Below, one piece after another: positions 23,775 to 32,342 of a stretch of DNA of 64,000 nt. This DNA comes from an uncultured Saprospiraceae bacterium. GTDB lineage: Bacteria > Bacteroidota > Bacteroidia > Chitinophagales > Saprospiraceae. The stretch is from the NCBI GenBank assembly GCA_937926205.1, contig CALEYL010000017.1, forward strand, positions 94,876 to 158,875, in the 5' to 3' direction. Position 1 is the stretch's first letter, and every line of letters begins with the position of its first letter. Made by a program: the position numbers and the translations under genes. Below the pieces are notes generated by a model. It was not told the origin of the DNA. It searched no databases and saw only the letters and a list, made by a program, of their open reading frames with translations.

Positions 23775-23811
23775 ATATTCCGGGCAGGTGTCGGACACCT
23801 GCCCGGAATAT
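23775..23811. repeat. 37-bp near-perfect palindrome between GH130 and MFS genes
   Basis: Arms ATATTCCGGGCAGGTGTC (23775-23792) and its exact complement (23794-23811) flank a single central G. It begins 6 bp after the GH130 stop on the common transcript. The folded RNA would be very stable; it could act in mRNA processing or differential expression, or be a REP-like element. Confidence 0.8.
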
Positions 23812-23817
23812 CCAAGA

Positions 23818-24864
23818 TTATCGCAATCCATTCAAAATGGCTTCAATCGAAAACGTTGCGCCGCAAATGACCTCATCGGAAGCGCCATAGTACATTGTGA
23901 TTTCGTCGCCTTTCACCAGATGCCCGTTGGTGAATACGACATTGCCAAAAAAGCCGCGTGTTTCGTAATCGGTTTCCGGTTCAAAGAGGGGGGCATCCGA
24001 CCTGGCAAGCACTTTTGAAGGGTCTTTCAGGTCAAGTAGCAGGGCGCCCAGACAATAGCGGTGGGCATCATCAGCGCCGTGATAAATTTCCAGCCAACCT
24101 TCTGCTGTCCTGATCGGAGAAGCTCCTGCGCCTACGCGGGCACAGTCCCACATACCCGGACGGGTGCGCAACAGGCATTGGTGCCCGCCCCAGTTCAGGA
24201 GGTCGGGCGACGAAGCAATCCAGATAAAATTGCCCCCGAGGTCTACCCCGGAAGGGCGGTGCAGGCAGTAGTAACTCCCGTCAATTTTTTCATCAAAAAG
24301 GGCGCAATCCTTGTTGTGAGGCGACAAAATCATACCCTTTCGTTCAAATGTATGCCAATCGCGGGTACGCATCAGGCCAACACCGACGCCATTTTCAGAC
24401 ACCTGCGTATAGGTGAGGCAAAAAACACCTTCAATCAGCGTGACCCGACAGTCTTCGATGCCAAAAGTTTCCAGAACGCCTTGTCCAAACAGGGTAGCAG
24501 GTCTGTCTTCGGGTTCATGAAAGTTTATGCCATCCTCACTGCAAACAAGCCTGAGGTGGGAAATGGTAGACAGGTAGGTAATGCCTTTGTAGCGCACCAT
24601 CCTGGCATCCGACAAATCCAGATCAGGGTCGTTTTTTTCAAATTCAAGGATGTTCAGGGTTCCGTCATCCCGCCTTACGGGAAAGGAAATCCGCCCTTCC
24701 TGCTGCACCGGTCTTTCCGCTACACGAAGTAAGAGCCAGATTTTTCCGTCAAATTCAAACACACCTGGATTCAGTACACATTCGATGATTAAATCAGGGG
24801 AACTGGGTTTTAGGTTTTTTGCTGAAAGGATGGGGTTTTCAGGAAATCTTTTTGCCATTTTCAT
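23818..24864 (-). CDS. GH130 family beta-mannoside/oligosaccharide phosphorylase or hydrolase
   Basis: 348-residue enzyme of glycoside hydrolase family 130, five-bladed beta-propeller. Members are mainly phosphorylases (or inverting hydrolases) acting on beta-mannosides. Visible family features: NPILSAKNL at the N-terminus, LLLRVAERP, the IEDCRVT motif containing the Asp expected to be the general acid (family EDPR, here with Cys for Pro), KDCALFDEKIDGSYYCLHRP, LEIYHGAD and TMYYGASDEVI. No signal peptide, so it acts in the cytoplasm on imported sugar. It is followed by MFS and preceded by the LamG protein in the PUL. The locus therefore probably targets a mannose-containing glycan. Phosphorylase versus hydrolase cannot be decided by eye. 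Confidence 0.9.
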   Translation of the reverse strand: MKMAKRFPENPILSAKNLKPSSPDLIIECVLNPGVFEFDGKIWLLLRVAERPVQQEGRISFPVRRDDGTLNILEFEKNDPDLDLSDARMVRYKGITYLSTISHLRLVCSEDGINFHEPEDRPATLFGQGVLETFGIEDCRVTLIEGVFCLTYTQVSENGVGVGLMRTRDWHTFERKGMILSPHNKDCALFDEKIDGSYYCLHRPSGVDLGGNFIWIASSPDLLNWGGHQCLLRTRPGMWDCARVGAGASPIRTAEGWLEIYHGADDAHRYCLGALLLDLKDPSKVLARSDAPLFEPETDYETRGFFGNVVFTNGHLVKGDEITMYYGASDEVICGATFSIEAILNGLR

Positions 24865-24939
24865 TTTATACCTCCAGGTTGAGAAAAAGAGGGCAAAGCT
24901 CCGGATGCGAATCGAAGCAATGCCCTCAAATTTGTTAAT

Positions 24940-27900
24940 TTACTGCTTATCAAATTTTACCGAGCCGAGATTTTTCCCGCCAAGGACAAAATTAAGGAAG
25001 TAGGTTCCAGAAGCATAATTTGCCACGTCGATGGAAAATTGCGCCGCAGGAATTTCATTTTTCTCAAACTTCTGGCTTGCAACCTGCCTGCCCTGTACAT
25101 CAAATACACGGAGCAACAAGGGTTGATTGTTTGTAAAAGCATGATTGACCCAAAGGCGATCCACAACCGGGTTCGGATAAACCTCCCGGATCATCCGGAG
25201 CAGGTCCGTGCTTAGGTCTTCAGTACCCGTGGTGCCAACGTTGTACAGGTTCTGAATTTCGGAAGCGGTCAGCGCCTTGTTGTAGATTTTCAGCTCGTCG
25301 AGCGCACCGATGAAGAATTGTCCGCCTTCAACCGGGTTGTTACCCATGCCCAGCGTCAAAGCCGTAGCGTTGAGTTTCGTCGGCACAGGCTTGATGTTGG
25401 CCTGTTCGCCGTTGACATAGATGATGTCGTTCGTGCCGTCGTGTACCATCGTTACATACCACCAGAAATCGTTCACGAGCTCGTTGCCGTCGCCACTGTC
25501 CATATCTGAAATAAAAACAGGGAACTGTGCATTGTTGCCGTTGGTCGTCCAAACGATTTTATGGTGTTCCGGCAGCGATATTTTCCAGCGCTGGCTCCAG
25601 TGGCCAAAATCAACGATGTACGCTTCTCCGTCGGCAGCAACAGTAGAATCCACACGTATCCAGAAACTCACCGTTGCAAAATCGGAGATCAGTTGCACCG
25701 CATTGGGCGCAACGATAGAATCACCGACGCCGTCAAATTTGATGTTCATCGCGCCGCCGTTCGGGTGTCCCGGTGTTTCAAAAGTCGGGTTGCCCCCAAT
25801 GACGCCGTGATTGGCGTAAGGCGTTGCGTCGTTGGCGTTGCCCTCAAAAGGATAATGCGCTACGAGACCGGGTTCTCCCGTGTCAATTTCTGCACTTGTT
25901 GAAACGGTCAGTTCGGCAATAGTCGAGTTGTTACCAGCATTGTCATAAGCATACACTTCAAAAGAATAAAGCGTTTGCGCATCCAGTCCGTTGACCAATA
26001 TCGAAGTGGTGGTAATGGAATCGTAGTAGATACCATCCACAAAAATTACATACCCGGCCACACCCCGGTCGTCAACAGACGCATCCCACGACAACAAGAC
26101 CGAATTCGCACCAGTGGCTGCTGCGAGGTTGCCGGGTTCGCTTGGAGGCGTAACATCAGGCGTTTCTTCTTCGCCGGTTGTCACACTCAGCGTAGAAGGC
26201 AGCGACTCATTACCTGCCGCATCTATGGCGCTGACGCCAAAACTGAACAGGGTTTGCGGAGCCAGGCCCGTCAGATCCACGCTTGTGTTTTCGGTGGTCA
26301 TGATTTTTTCACCATCCTGATAAAGGTTGTAAGCCATGACCCCGACGTTATCGGTAGAAGCCCACCAGTTCAGATTCACACTGGTAAATACCACGCTTGC
26401 TGCGAGGTTGAGCGGCGCAGAAGGCGATTCCGTGTCGGTTACTGCAGGCGCCTGAGATTGAGCAATATAGAGAGCCAGGACTTCAGCGGCAGAGAGGGCC
26501 CGGTTGTAGATTTGCACTTCATCCAGTGAGCCGTCAAAAAAGTTACCCCCGTCGACCACATTGTAGCCCATGCCAAATGCATAGGTCGTACTGTTCAAAG
26601 TACCTGCCACGTTTTTTTCAGCGACCTGAACGCCGTCCATGTAGATGTGGTCTTTAACGCCGTCGTGCGTCATGACAACGTGTTTCCAATCTCCCGTCGG
26701 CAATTCATTGCCGTCGCCGCTGTCCATGTCGGAAATGCCCGAGCTGTTGTTGGTTGTCCAGACCAGCTTGCCGTGAGGCGGCAGCGATATTTTCCAACGT
26801 TCCTGCCAGCCGCCGAAAGAAAGGACAAAGGCTTCGCTTCCGCTGGGTAATGCATTCACATTGATCCAGAAACTCACAGAGGTAAAATCGGAATTCAGCT
26901 GCGGAGAATTGGCCGCTGTAATGGCATCACTGGTGCCATTGAAAGCGTAAGCATGGTTGGCCTGATCAAAACGATCATCACCCAATTGTGCGCCGCTTAC
27001 CTGTGCGTTGTTGTGGAAAGGCGTTTCATCGGCAGCATTGCCGCTGAAAGTGTAATTCGCTACCAGTTCATCCGTAAAAACCGGCGTGGCTGCCTGAGAA
27101 GCGTAGAGCGCTGCAATTTCCGGGTCGCTCAGGGCGCGATTGTATATTTGAATTTCGTCCAGGCTGCCTTTGAAATAGTTACCGCCGTCAATTGGGTTGT
27201 TGCCAATGCCCAACGGAGACTGCGTCGCATTGAGTTTGCCGACGACGTTTTTTTCATTTGCGAGGGCGCCATTGATGAAAATTTTGTCTTTCGCGCCGTC
27301 GTGCACCATGACTACATGCCGCCACTGCCCTACCGGCAGCTCGTTGCCGCCGCCACTGTCCATATCGGAGATGCCGTTTTCGTAATTGGTGGTGAATACC
27401 GGTTTGCCATGCGGAGGCAAGGAGATTTTCCAACGCGACTGCCAGCCGCCGTTCGACATCAGATAGGCTTCGCTGGTAAGGGGAAGTTCGTCCACTTTTA
27501 CCCAAAAACTTATGGTGGTATAATCCGAATTCAGCTGCACCGAATTGGCTACCAGCATCGAGTCAAGGCCGGTAAACTGGTATGCATTGGATGCGTAGTT
27601 GAAACGGTCAGCGGCTGGTTGCGCGCCGGCATTGGAAGCATCGTTTTTGAACTGCGAAGCATCTTCTGTACTGCCCGCAAACGGGTATTCCGCTACCAGA
27701 TCCGTTGTTGCGCCCGGGAAAGTAGATTCCGTGGCATACAAGTCTGCAACATCCGCATCGCTCAGCGCATAATTGTAAATTTCAACATCATCCAAAATAC
27801 CATCGAACCAGTTGCCGCCATCTACGGCATTGTAACCAATGCCCAATGGGTTGTCGGTGCTGTTCAGCGTGCCGGCTACTGCTTTGCTGGCTACCAAAGC

Positions 27901-29049
27901 GCCATCCATGAAGATTTTGTCATTGGTACCGTCGTGGGTGAACACGAGGTGTTTCCACACACCGGGTTCAAGCACATTGCCGTCGCCACTGTCCATATCG
28001 GAAATACCCGAACTGTTGTTGGTTGTCCAGACCGGTTTGCCATGCGAGGGCACCGAAACTTTGAAGCGCTCCTGCCAGCCACCAAAAGAAACGAGAAAGA
28101 CCTCGCTGCTTGCCGGCAAAGTATGGGGTTTCACCCAAAGGCTAAGGCTGGTATAAGGCGAATTGAGTTGGGCTGAATTGCTTGCTTCAATTTCCGATGA
28201 AGTACCGTTGAACGCATAAGCGCTTTTACCGTAACCAAACCGGTCAGTCGCCGGCTTTACTTCTTTTGCCTGGCCGTGGTTGCGAAAAGCCGATCCATCC
28301 AGCGCATTGTTGCTAAATTCGTAAAAGGCAACACGATCCGGGCCGGCACCGGGTGCGGTGCTTTGGACGGTGTATAGGGCAGCAATTTGTCCTGCACTAA
28401 GGGCAACATTGTAAATCTGTATTTCATCCAGATCCCCGTTGAAAAAGTTGCCGCCATCCACGGCATTGTAGCCTATACCGAGCGGCCGTATGGTATGGTT
28501 CATAATGCCGGCGACGTTTTTTTCCGCCACCTGAGCGCCATCTATGTAAATGATGTCTTTGACGCCGTCGTGTACAAATACGAGGTGTTTCCAGACACCG
28601 GCAACAAGTTCATTACCCGCACCGGCGTCCATGTCGGAGATGCCGGAGGCATTGTTGGTGGTCCACACCAATTTGCCGTGCGACGGCAGAGAAACTTTCC
28701 AGCGTTCCTGCCAGCCGCCAAAAGACAGCAGGTAGGCTTCACTTTGTGCGGGAAGCTCGTTCACTTTTATCCAAAAACTAAGGGTCGTGTAATCGGAATT
28801 AAGCGCCGCTGAATTGGCCGCTTTCATAAAATCCTGAACGCCGTCAAAGCTGAAAGCACTGTTTGCCAGGCCGAAGCGATCCTGCGTTGGTTTTGCTCCG
28901 TTGATGGAAGCGTTGTTGGCGTTGCCCGACTGGTCGTTGGCGCTACCCGAGAAAGGATAGTCGGCTACGGGAGTTTGTCCATATGCACCGGCAACTACCA
29001 GCAGCAGGGCACAAAGGATAAGGTAAATGGTTTGTAAGCGCTTGATCAT
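24940..29049 (-). CDS. Secreted T9SS protein with five LamG and two fibronectin III domains
   Basis: About 1369 residues from the ATG at 29049 (the frame opens four codons earlier with TTG). Signal peptide 1-25. Five concanavalin/LamG (LamG_3-like) domains at about 27-228, 239-440, 449-650, 660-862 and 1060-1271; two FN3 domains at 876-958 and 968-1052 between LamG4 and LamG5; a T9SS type A sorting domain at 1289-1369 with YPNPVVDRLWV. LamG repeats share GGWQ(E/S)R(W/F)K, ISDMDSG.GN and VDGGN.F.G.LDE.QIYN. LamG domains bind sugars or proteins, so this is probably a surface glycan-binding protein. It has no catalytic module. It lies 32 bp after the previous PUL gene. Confidence 0.9.
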   Translation of the reverse strand: MIKRLQTIYLILCALLLVVAGAYGQTPVADYPFSGSANDQSGNANNASINGAKPTQDRFGLANSAFSFDGVQDFMKAANSAALNSDYTTLSFWIKVNELPAQSEAYLLSFGGWQERWKVSLPSHGKLVWTTNNASGISDMDAGAGNELVAGVWKHLVFVHDGVKDIIYIDGAQVAEKNVAGIMNHTIRPLGIGYNAVDGGNFFNGDLDEIQIYNVALSAGQIAALYTVQSTAPGAGPDRVAFYEFSNNALDGSAFRNHGQAKEVKPATDRFGYGKSAYAFNGTSSEIEASNSAQLNSPYTSLSLWVKPHTLPASSEVFLVSFGGWQERFKVSVPSHGKPVWTTNNSSGISDMDSGDGNVLEPGVWKHLVFTHDGTNDKIFMDGALVASKAVAGTLNSTDNPLGIGYNAVDGGNWFDGILDDVEIYNYALSDADVADLYATESTFPGATTDLVAEYPFAGSTEDASQFKNDASNAGAQPAADRFNYASNAYQFTGLDSMLVANSVQLNSDYTTISFWVKVDELPLTSEAYLMSNGGWQSRWKISLPPHGKPVFTTNYENGISDMDSGGGNELPVGQWRHVVMVHDGAKDKIFINGALANEKNVVGKLNATQSPLGIGNNPIDGGNYFKGSLDEIQIYNRALSDPEIAALYASQAATPVFTDELVANYTFSGNAADETPFHNNAQVSGAQLGDDRFDQANHAYAFNGTSDAITAANSPQLNSDFTSVSFWINVNALPSGSEAFVLSFGGWQERWKISLPPHGKLVWTTNNSSGISDMDSGDGNELPTGDWKHVVMTHDGVKDHIYMDGVQVAEKNVAGTLNSTTYAFGMGYNVVDGGNFFDGSLDEVQIYNRALSAAEVLALYIAQSQAPAVTDTESPSAPLNLAASVVFTSVNLNWWASTDNVGVMAYNLYQDGEKIMTTENTSVDLTGLAPQTLFSFGVSAIDAAGNESLPSTLSVTTGEEETPDVTPPSEPGNLAAATGANSVLLSWDASVDDRGVAGYVIFVDGIYYDSITTTSILVNGLDAQTLYSFEVYAYDNAGNNSTIAELTVSTSAEIDTGEPGLVAHYPFEGNANDATPYANHGVIGGNPTFETPGHPNGGAMNIKFDGVGDSIVAPNAVQLISDFATVSFWIRVDSTVAADGEAYIVDFGHWSQRWKISLPEHHKIVWTTNGNNAQFPVFISDMDSGDGNELVNDFWWYVTMVHDGTNDIIYVNGEQANIKPVPTKLNATALTLGMGNNPVEGGQFFIGALDELKIYNKALTASEIQNLYNVGTTGTEDLSTDLLRMIREVYPNPVVDRLWVNHAFTNNQPLLLRVFDVQGRQVASQKFEKNEIPAAQFSIDVANYASGTYFLNFVLGGKNLGSVKFDKQ
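25237..28971 (-). repeat. Intragenic tandem LamG coding repeats (~630 bp period)
   Basis: Four adjacent repeats cover about 28971-28366, 28335-27730, 27705-27100 and 27072-26464; a fifth, more divergent copy is at 25872-25237 after two FN3 domains. Long identical stretches in the central part of units 1-4 indicate recent duplication or conversion. Confidence 0.85.
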
Positions 29050-29094
29050 AATGTATCTCAAATTTTGATTCTTAGAAAATAGGTTGAAATCGGT

Positions 29095-32000
29095 TTATAT
29101 TTTCAAAAACCGGGCTACCGCGCATGCGGCATCCGATTGAAAATAAGCGATGTAAATTCCAGGCATCCAGGTCTTTGTATCCAGGTGAAAGGTCGTGTCT
29201 GCAAGCGCTTTTTGTTGGTAAATCAATCGTCCGTTCAGGTCGTAGATGGCTATTTCTGCAGCGTTGTCTTTGAAAGCGGGCAGTTGAATCCTAAGCGTTT
29301 CCCGAACCGGGTTGGGATACAAACGCAGAGGCTGCGACTGATCCGGCGCCACGCTTGTTGCCGTCGGAATGCTTTCATACAGGAGGTTTACTGCGTCGGG
29401 TGTCAGGGCGTAATCGAAAATTTTGACTTCGTCTATCGTGCCTTTGAAATTGAAATCCGTGTTGCCGGGCAGCATTTGTCCGATTAGCAGGGGAAGCGCA
29501 GCCGTGCGGATTTTTCCCGTCAGGGTACGGTAGCTGTGCAGCACGCCATTCAGATAAAGCGCCATATGCGAGCCGTCGTAAGTTGCGGCCATGTGGTAAA
29601 TGCTGTCTTTGGCGATGCTGATGTCGCTGTCGAGGTCGCCAATCGTATTGAGGCTGTTCAGGGTCCAGCGGATTTTGTGCTCGGGGGTGATGGATATTTT
29701 CCAGCGGTTTTGCCAGCTGCCGTGCGAAATGGGAAAAATTTCGTGGTCGGGCAGCAGGGTGGCTTTCAACCAGCAGCTCACGGTAATTCCGTCCTGAAAA
29801 TTCAGCAAAGGATTATCGGCAACAGTCACATTGTCGTTGACGCCGTCCAGCAGACAGGCACTGGCTGGGTTGCCCCAAAAATCGCCGGCAATCAGGGCGC
29901 CGCCGCTCGGTTGTCCGTGCAATTGATTGCCGCTGACATCGTTGGCGTTGCCCGAAAAAGGGTAATGGGCAATGATGTTGCCGGGGGTAGAATTAAAAAC
30001 TTTGACCAGAACCGAAGTGCTTGCCTGTGTCGTCAGGCCTTCATCGTCACTGACCATCACCTGTATCTGATAGATGCCTTCGTTTGCAGGCGCTGTCCAA
30101 CTGACGGTATTTCCGCTGCCGGTAAACGTGCCGCTGCCGGCAGTCCAGACATACACGATCGGATCGCCATTGGGGTCGCTGGCCGGACAAAAAAGGTCCA
30201 GCGTATTGCCGGGGGCAGTGTAAGGCGTGCTTTTCTCGATACCCTGGATCTGCGGCGCCTGGTTGATCTCTGCAACGGCGTTGACCTGCAAAATAGCCGT
30301 GTCGCGGTTGCCGCTTTCGTCAGCGACGATCAGGGTGATTTCGTACGCGCCTCCAAGGGGAGCAGCCAGCCACTGCACTTCCGGTCCATCGCCGGAAATG
30401 GCGCCGCCGTTAGCGCTCCAGCTCCAGCTCAGATTGTCGGAATCGAGGTCGAATGCTTTCGCAAAAATGGTGGTGGAATCGCCAAATTCGACATTTGCCG
30501 ATGCTGCGGCCAGTGCCTGTATCCTTGGAATGTATTGAAAAGGCTGAACGCTTTGGCGGTAATCTACAACCACCCCGTCTACCAGCATTTTGTTTTGTTC
30601 GTAAGTAACCGTGCCGCCTGCCGGTGTCAAAATCACGAGAATGCTTTCGTTGGCGGGAATGGTCAGATTGACTGTTCCGCCGGCATTTTGCAAAAGGAAG
30701 CTTTCAGAAATGGCGTCGTAAACATCCACAGGCGTGCTGCCAATGTCAAAGGCCACGGTTTTTGCCTGCGGGAAAGGGTTGTAAAACAAGTAGGTCGGAT
30801 AGGCGCTTTCGCGAAAAAAATCGGTTTTCAGCAAATCAATTTTCAGAATTTTATCCACATTGGTTTTTTCCAGCATCGCGCCAAGGTATCCGATGGAAGA
30901 ACTGCCGTAAAGGGCCAGATTCGTGCCTGCCCAGCCGCCCTGTACAGCGTCGCCGGTAGAAAAAGGCGACTGGTTTTGCCATTGTTCCCGCAGGGCTTCG
31001 TAGCCGATTACCCGGTCGGGGTCGTAAATATTCGACCAGGCTGAAGCATCCTGCAGCGAGCCGGGTAAAAAGCCGGGGTAGAACAAGCGGGTGGCGTTGG
31101 CTAAGTTGAGGATCCATTTGCCGATGTCGCGGGCAAAGCGTTTGTCGTAGCGCAGCATTGGCGCCAGCATGGCCGCTTGTTGCACCCCGTTCATCTGAAA
31201 GGCATAATCGTTGCCATTGTCGTTGGCCTCTCCGATCAATCCCGAAACATTAAATCCGCCCCAGGTGCCCTGTATGGCGCCCCAGCCGCGCAGTGCACCG
31301 CGATCGAAAGCCCAGTTGACCATCTTTTCGAGGTCGTAACCGGCGCCGATTTCCGCATTCATCCGCGCCGCTGTATAAATGCCGTATGGCAATTGTAATT
31401 CGTAAGAAGGGTTAGCCGTCCACTCGCTCAGAAACTCCATGCTCCATTCTGCACCCTTCAGATACTCAGGATTTCCCGTCGTTTTGTAGGCATTGTACAA
31501 CACCCAGGCGTAAGCGCCCGCCGCTTCGGGTTCGGGCACACTGGTGTTGTTGGGCTGCATGGTTTTGAAATTCCAGGCGCGGTAATTCATAAAGGCTTTT
31601 TGCCAGGGTTTGTCGTTGCCGCCCATGGCACGGACGGCTTCGAGAAAGCGATCGGCAACCGAGGTAAACTGAAAAGCAGCATCGCCGCCTATGTTGGGGT
31701 AGAGGTCATACAATTGGTAGAAATAGACGTTGGGCATCAGGTCGTACCACCAATCGCCGCCGCTGCTGCCATTCCGGTTGTTGAGGTAAATTAGTTCGCC
31801 GTTGTTTTTATTGAAAAAATCCTGACTCATCAGCACCCAGTTCTGACCGTATTGATTGCTCTTATCTGCTCCGCAAAGCGTTGCTCCAACCAGAGACGGC
31901 AATACATTGATGGCTTCGTTTCCGAGCGGCGTATTGGTGCCTACATAGGTATGCAATCCAAAAACGGGCCGCTCCGGGTAATTCAAGCCACTGGCAATGA

Positions 32001-32214
32001 GGTATCCCAGCGGCAGGTATTGGCCTGTTTTTTGAAAATCGTACACAAAAGAATCATAGCGAAGCGCCACCTCCTGCCAGTCGCGCACATTGTACGGCGC
32101 CGGTTGGTCGGGCATCTGCGCAATGCGCGGAATGCTGATTTGGGAAACCTGTGCGCCAAGCGAAAGCGACAACAGGGATGCGAAAAAGAAGGATGTTTGT
32201 TTATGTATACTCAT
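29095..32214 (-). CDS. Large secreted PUL protein: unrecognised catalytic-type domain + two PKD-like + LamG + T9SS tail
   Basis: 1039 residues with an N-terminal signal peptide (SFFFASLLSLSLGAQ). Residues about 20-560 are a paralogue of the lipoprotein at 20747-22486. They share helix-rich blocks and conserved Trp/Asp/Glu patterns such as KSNQYGQNW, DWWYD, AWNFKTMQPNNTSVPEPEAAGAYAW, TRLFYPGF and YPTYLFYNPFPQ, suggesting an (alpha/alpha)-toroid enzyme. Then come two PKD/Ig-like domains (about 565-655 and 656-745), a LamG domain (750-945, with HGSWQNRWKISI as in the neighbour) and a T9SS sorting domain (about 960-1039, YPNPVRETLRI). The C-terminal tail targets it to the surface, whereas its paralogue is a lipoprotein. 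It follows susD by 128 bp. Confidence 0.75.
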   Translation of the reverse strand: MSIHKQTSFFFASLLSLSLGAQVSQISIPRIAQMPDQPAPYNVRDWQEVALRYDSFVYDFQKTGQYLPLGYLIASGLNYPERPVFGLHTYVGTNTPLGNEAINVLPSLVGATLCGADKSNQYGQNWVLMSQDFFNKNNGELIYLNNRNGSSGGDWWYDLMPNVYFYQLYDLYPNIGGDAAFQFTSVADRFLEAVRAMGGNDKPWQKAFMNYRAWNFKTMQPNNTSVPEPEAAGAYAWVLYNAYKTTGNPEYLKGAEWSMEFLSEWTANPSYELQLPYGIYTAARMNAEIGAGYDLEKMVNWAFDRGALRGWGAIQGTWGGFNVSGLIGEANDNGNDYAFQMNGVQQAAMLAPMLRYDKRFARDIGKWILNLANATRLFYPGFLPGSLQDASAWSNIYDPDRVIGYEALREQWQNQSPFSTGDAVQGGWAGTNLALYGSSSIGYLGAMLEKTNVDKILKIDLLKTDFFRESAYPTYLFYNPFPQAKTVAFDIGSTPVDVYDAISESFLLQNAGGTVNLTIPANESILVILTPAGGTVTYEQNKMLVDGVVVDYRQSVQPFQYIPRIQALAAASANVEFGDSTTIFAKAFDLDSDNLSWSWSANGGAISGDGPEVQWLAAPLGGAYEITLIVADESGNRDTAILQVNAVAEINQAPQIQGIEKSTPYTAPGNTLDLFCPASDPNGDPIVYVWTAGSGTFTGSGNTVSWTAPANEGIYQIQVMVSDDEGLTTQASTSVLVKVFNSTPGNIIAHYPFSGNANDVSGNQLHGQPSGGALIAGDFWGNPASACLLDGVNDNVTVADNPLLNFQDGITVSCWLKATLLPDHEIFPISHGSWQNRWKISITPEHKIRWTLNSLNTIGDLDSDISIAKDSIYHMAATYDGSHMALYLNGVLHSYRTLTGKIRTAALPLLIGQMLPGNTDFNFKGTIDEVKIFDYALTPDAVNLLYESIPTATSVAPDQSQPLRLYPNPVRETLRIQLPAFKDNAAEIAIYDLNGRLIYQQKALADTTFHLDTKTWMPGIYIAYFQSDAACAVARFLKI

Positions 32215-32293
32215 GAATGTTGTTAGTTGTTTGTTGTTGGTTGACAGTTAAAGCGAACTCATATTTGGGGATAGCCCCCTGCCCCCCTTTAAC

Positions 32294-32307
32294 CCCGCTA
32301 AGGCGGG
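32294..32307. repeat. Small CCCGC-TAAG-GCGGG hairpin
   Basis: 5-bp stem with 4-nt loop in the gap between susD and the next PUL gene. One of several CCCG...CGGG mini-palindromes in the window (others at 33882, 58374 and 58464). Confidence 0.45.
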
Positions 32308-32342
32308 ACAGGCTTTTCTACTTCAACCTTTAACCTTCAAAA

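Noticed and set aside
26953..28176. 407-codon plus-strand frame opposite the LamG protein
   Set aside because: Its internal repetition mirrors the LamG repeats on the coding strand; no start signal or independent family.
29536..31044. 502-codon plus-strand frame opposite the large PUL protein
   Set aside because: Antisense shadow of a gene with clear signal peptide, PKD, LamG and T9SS domains.
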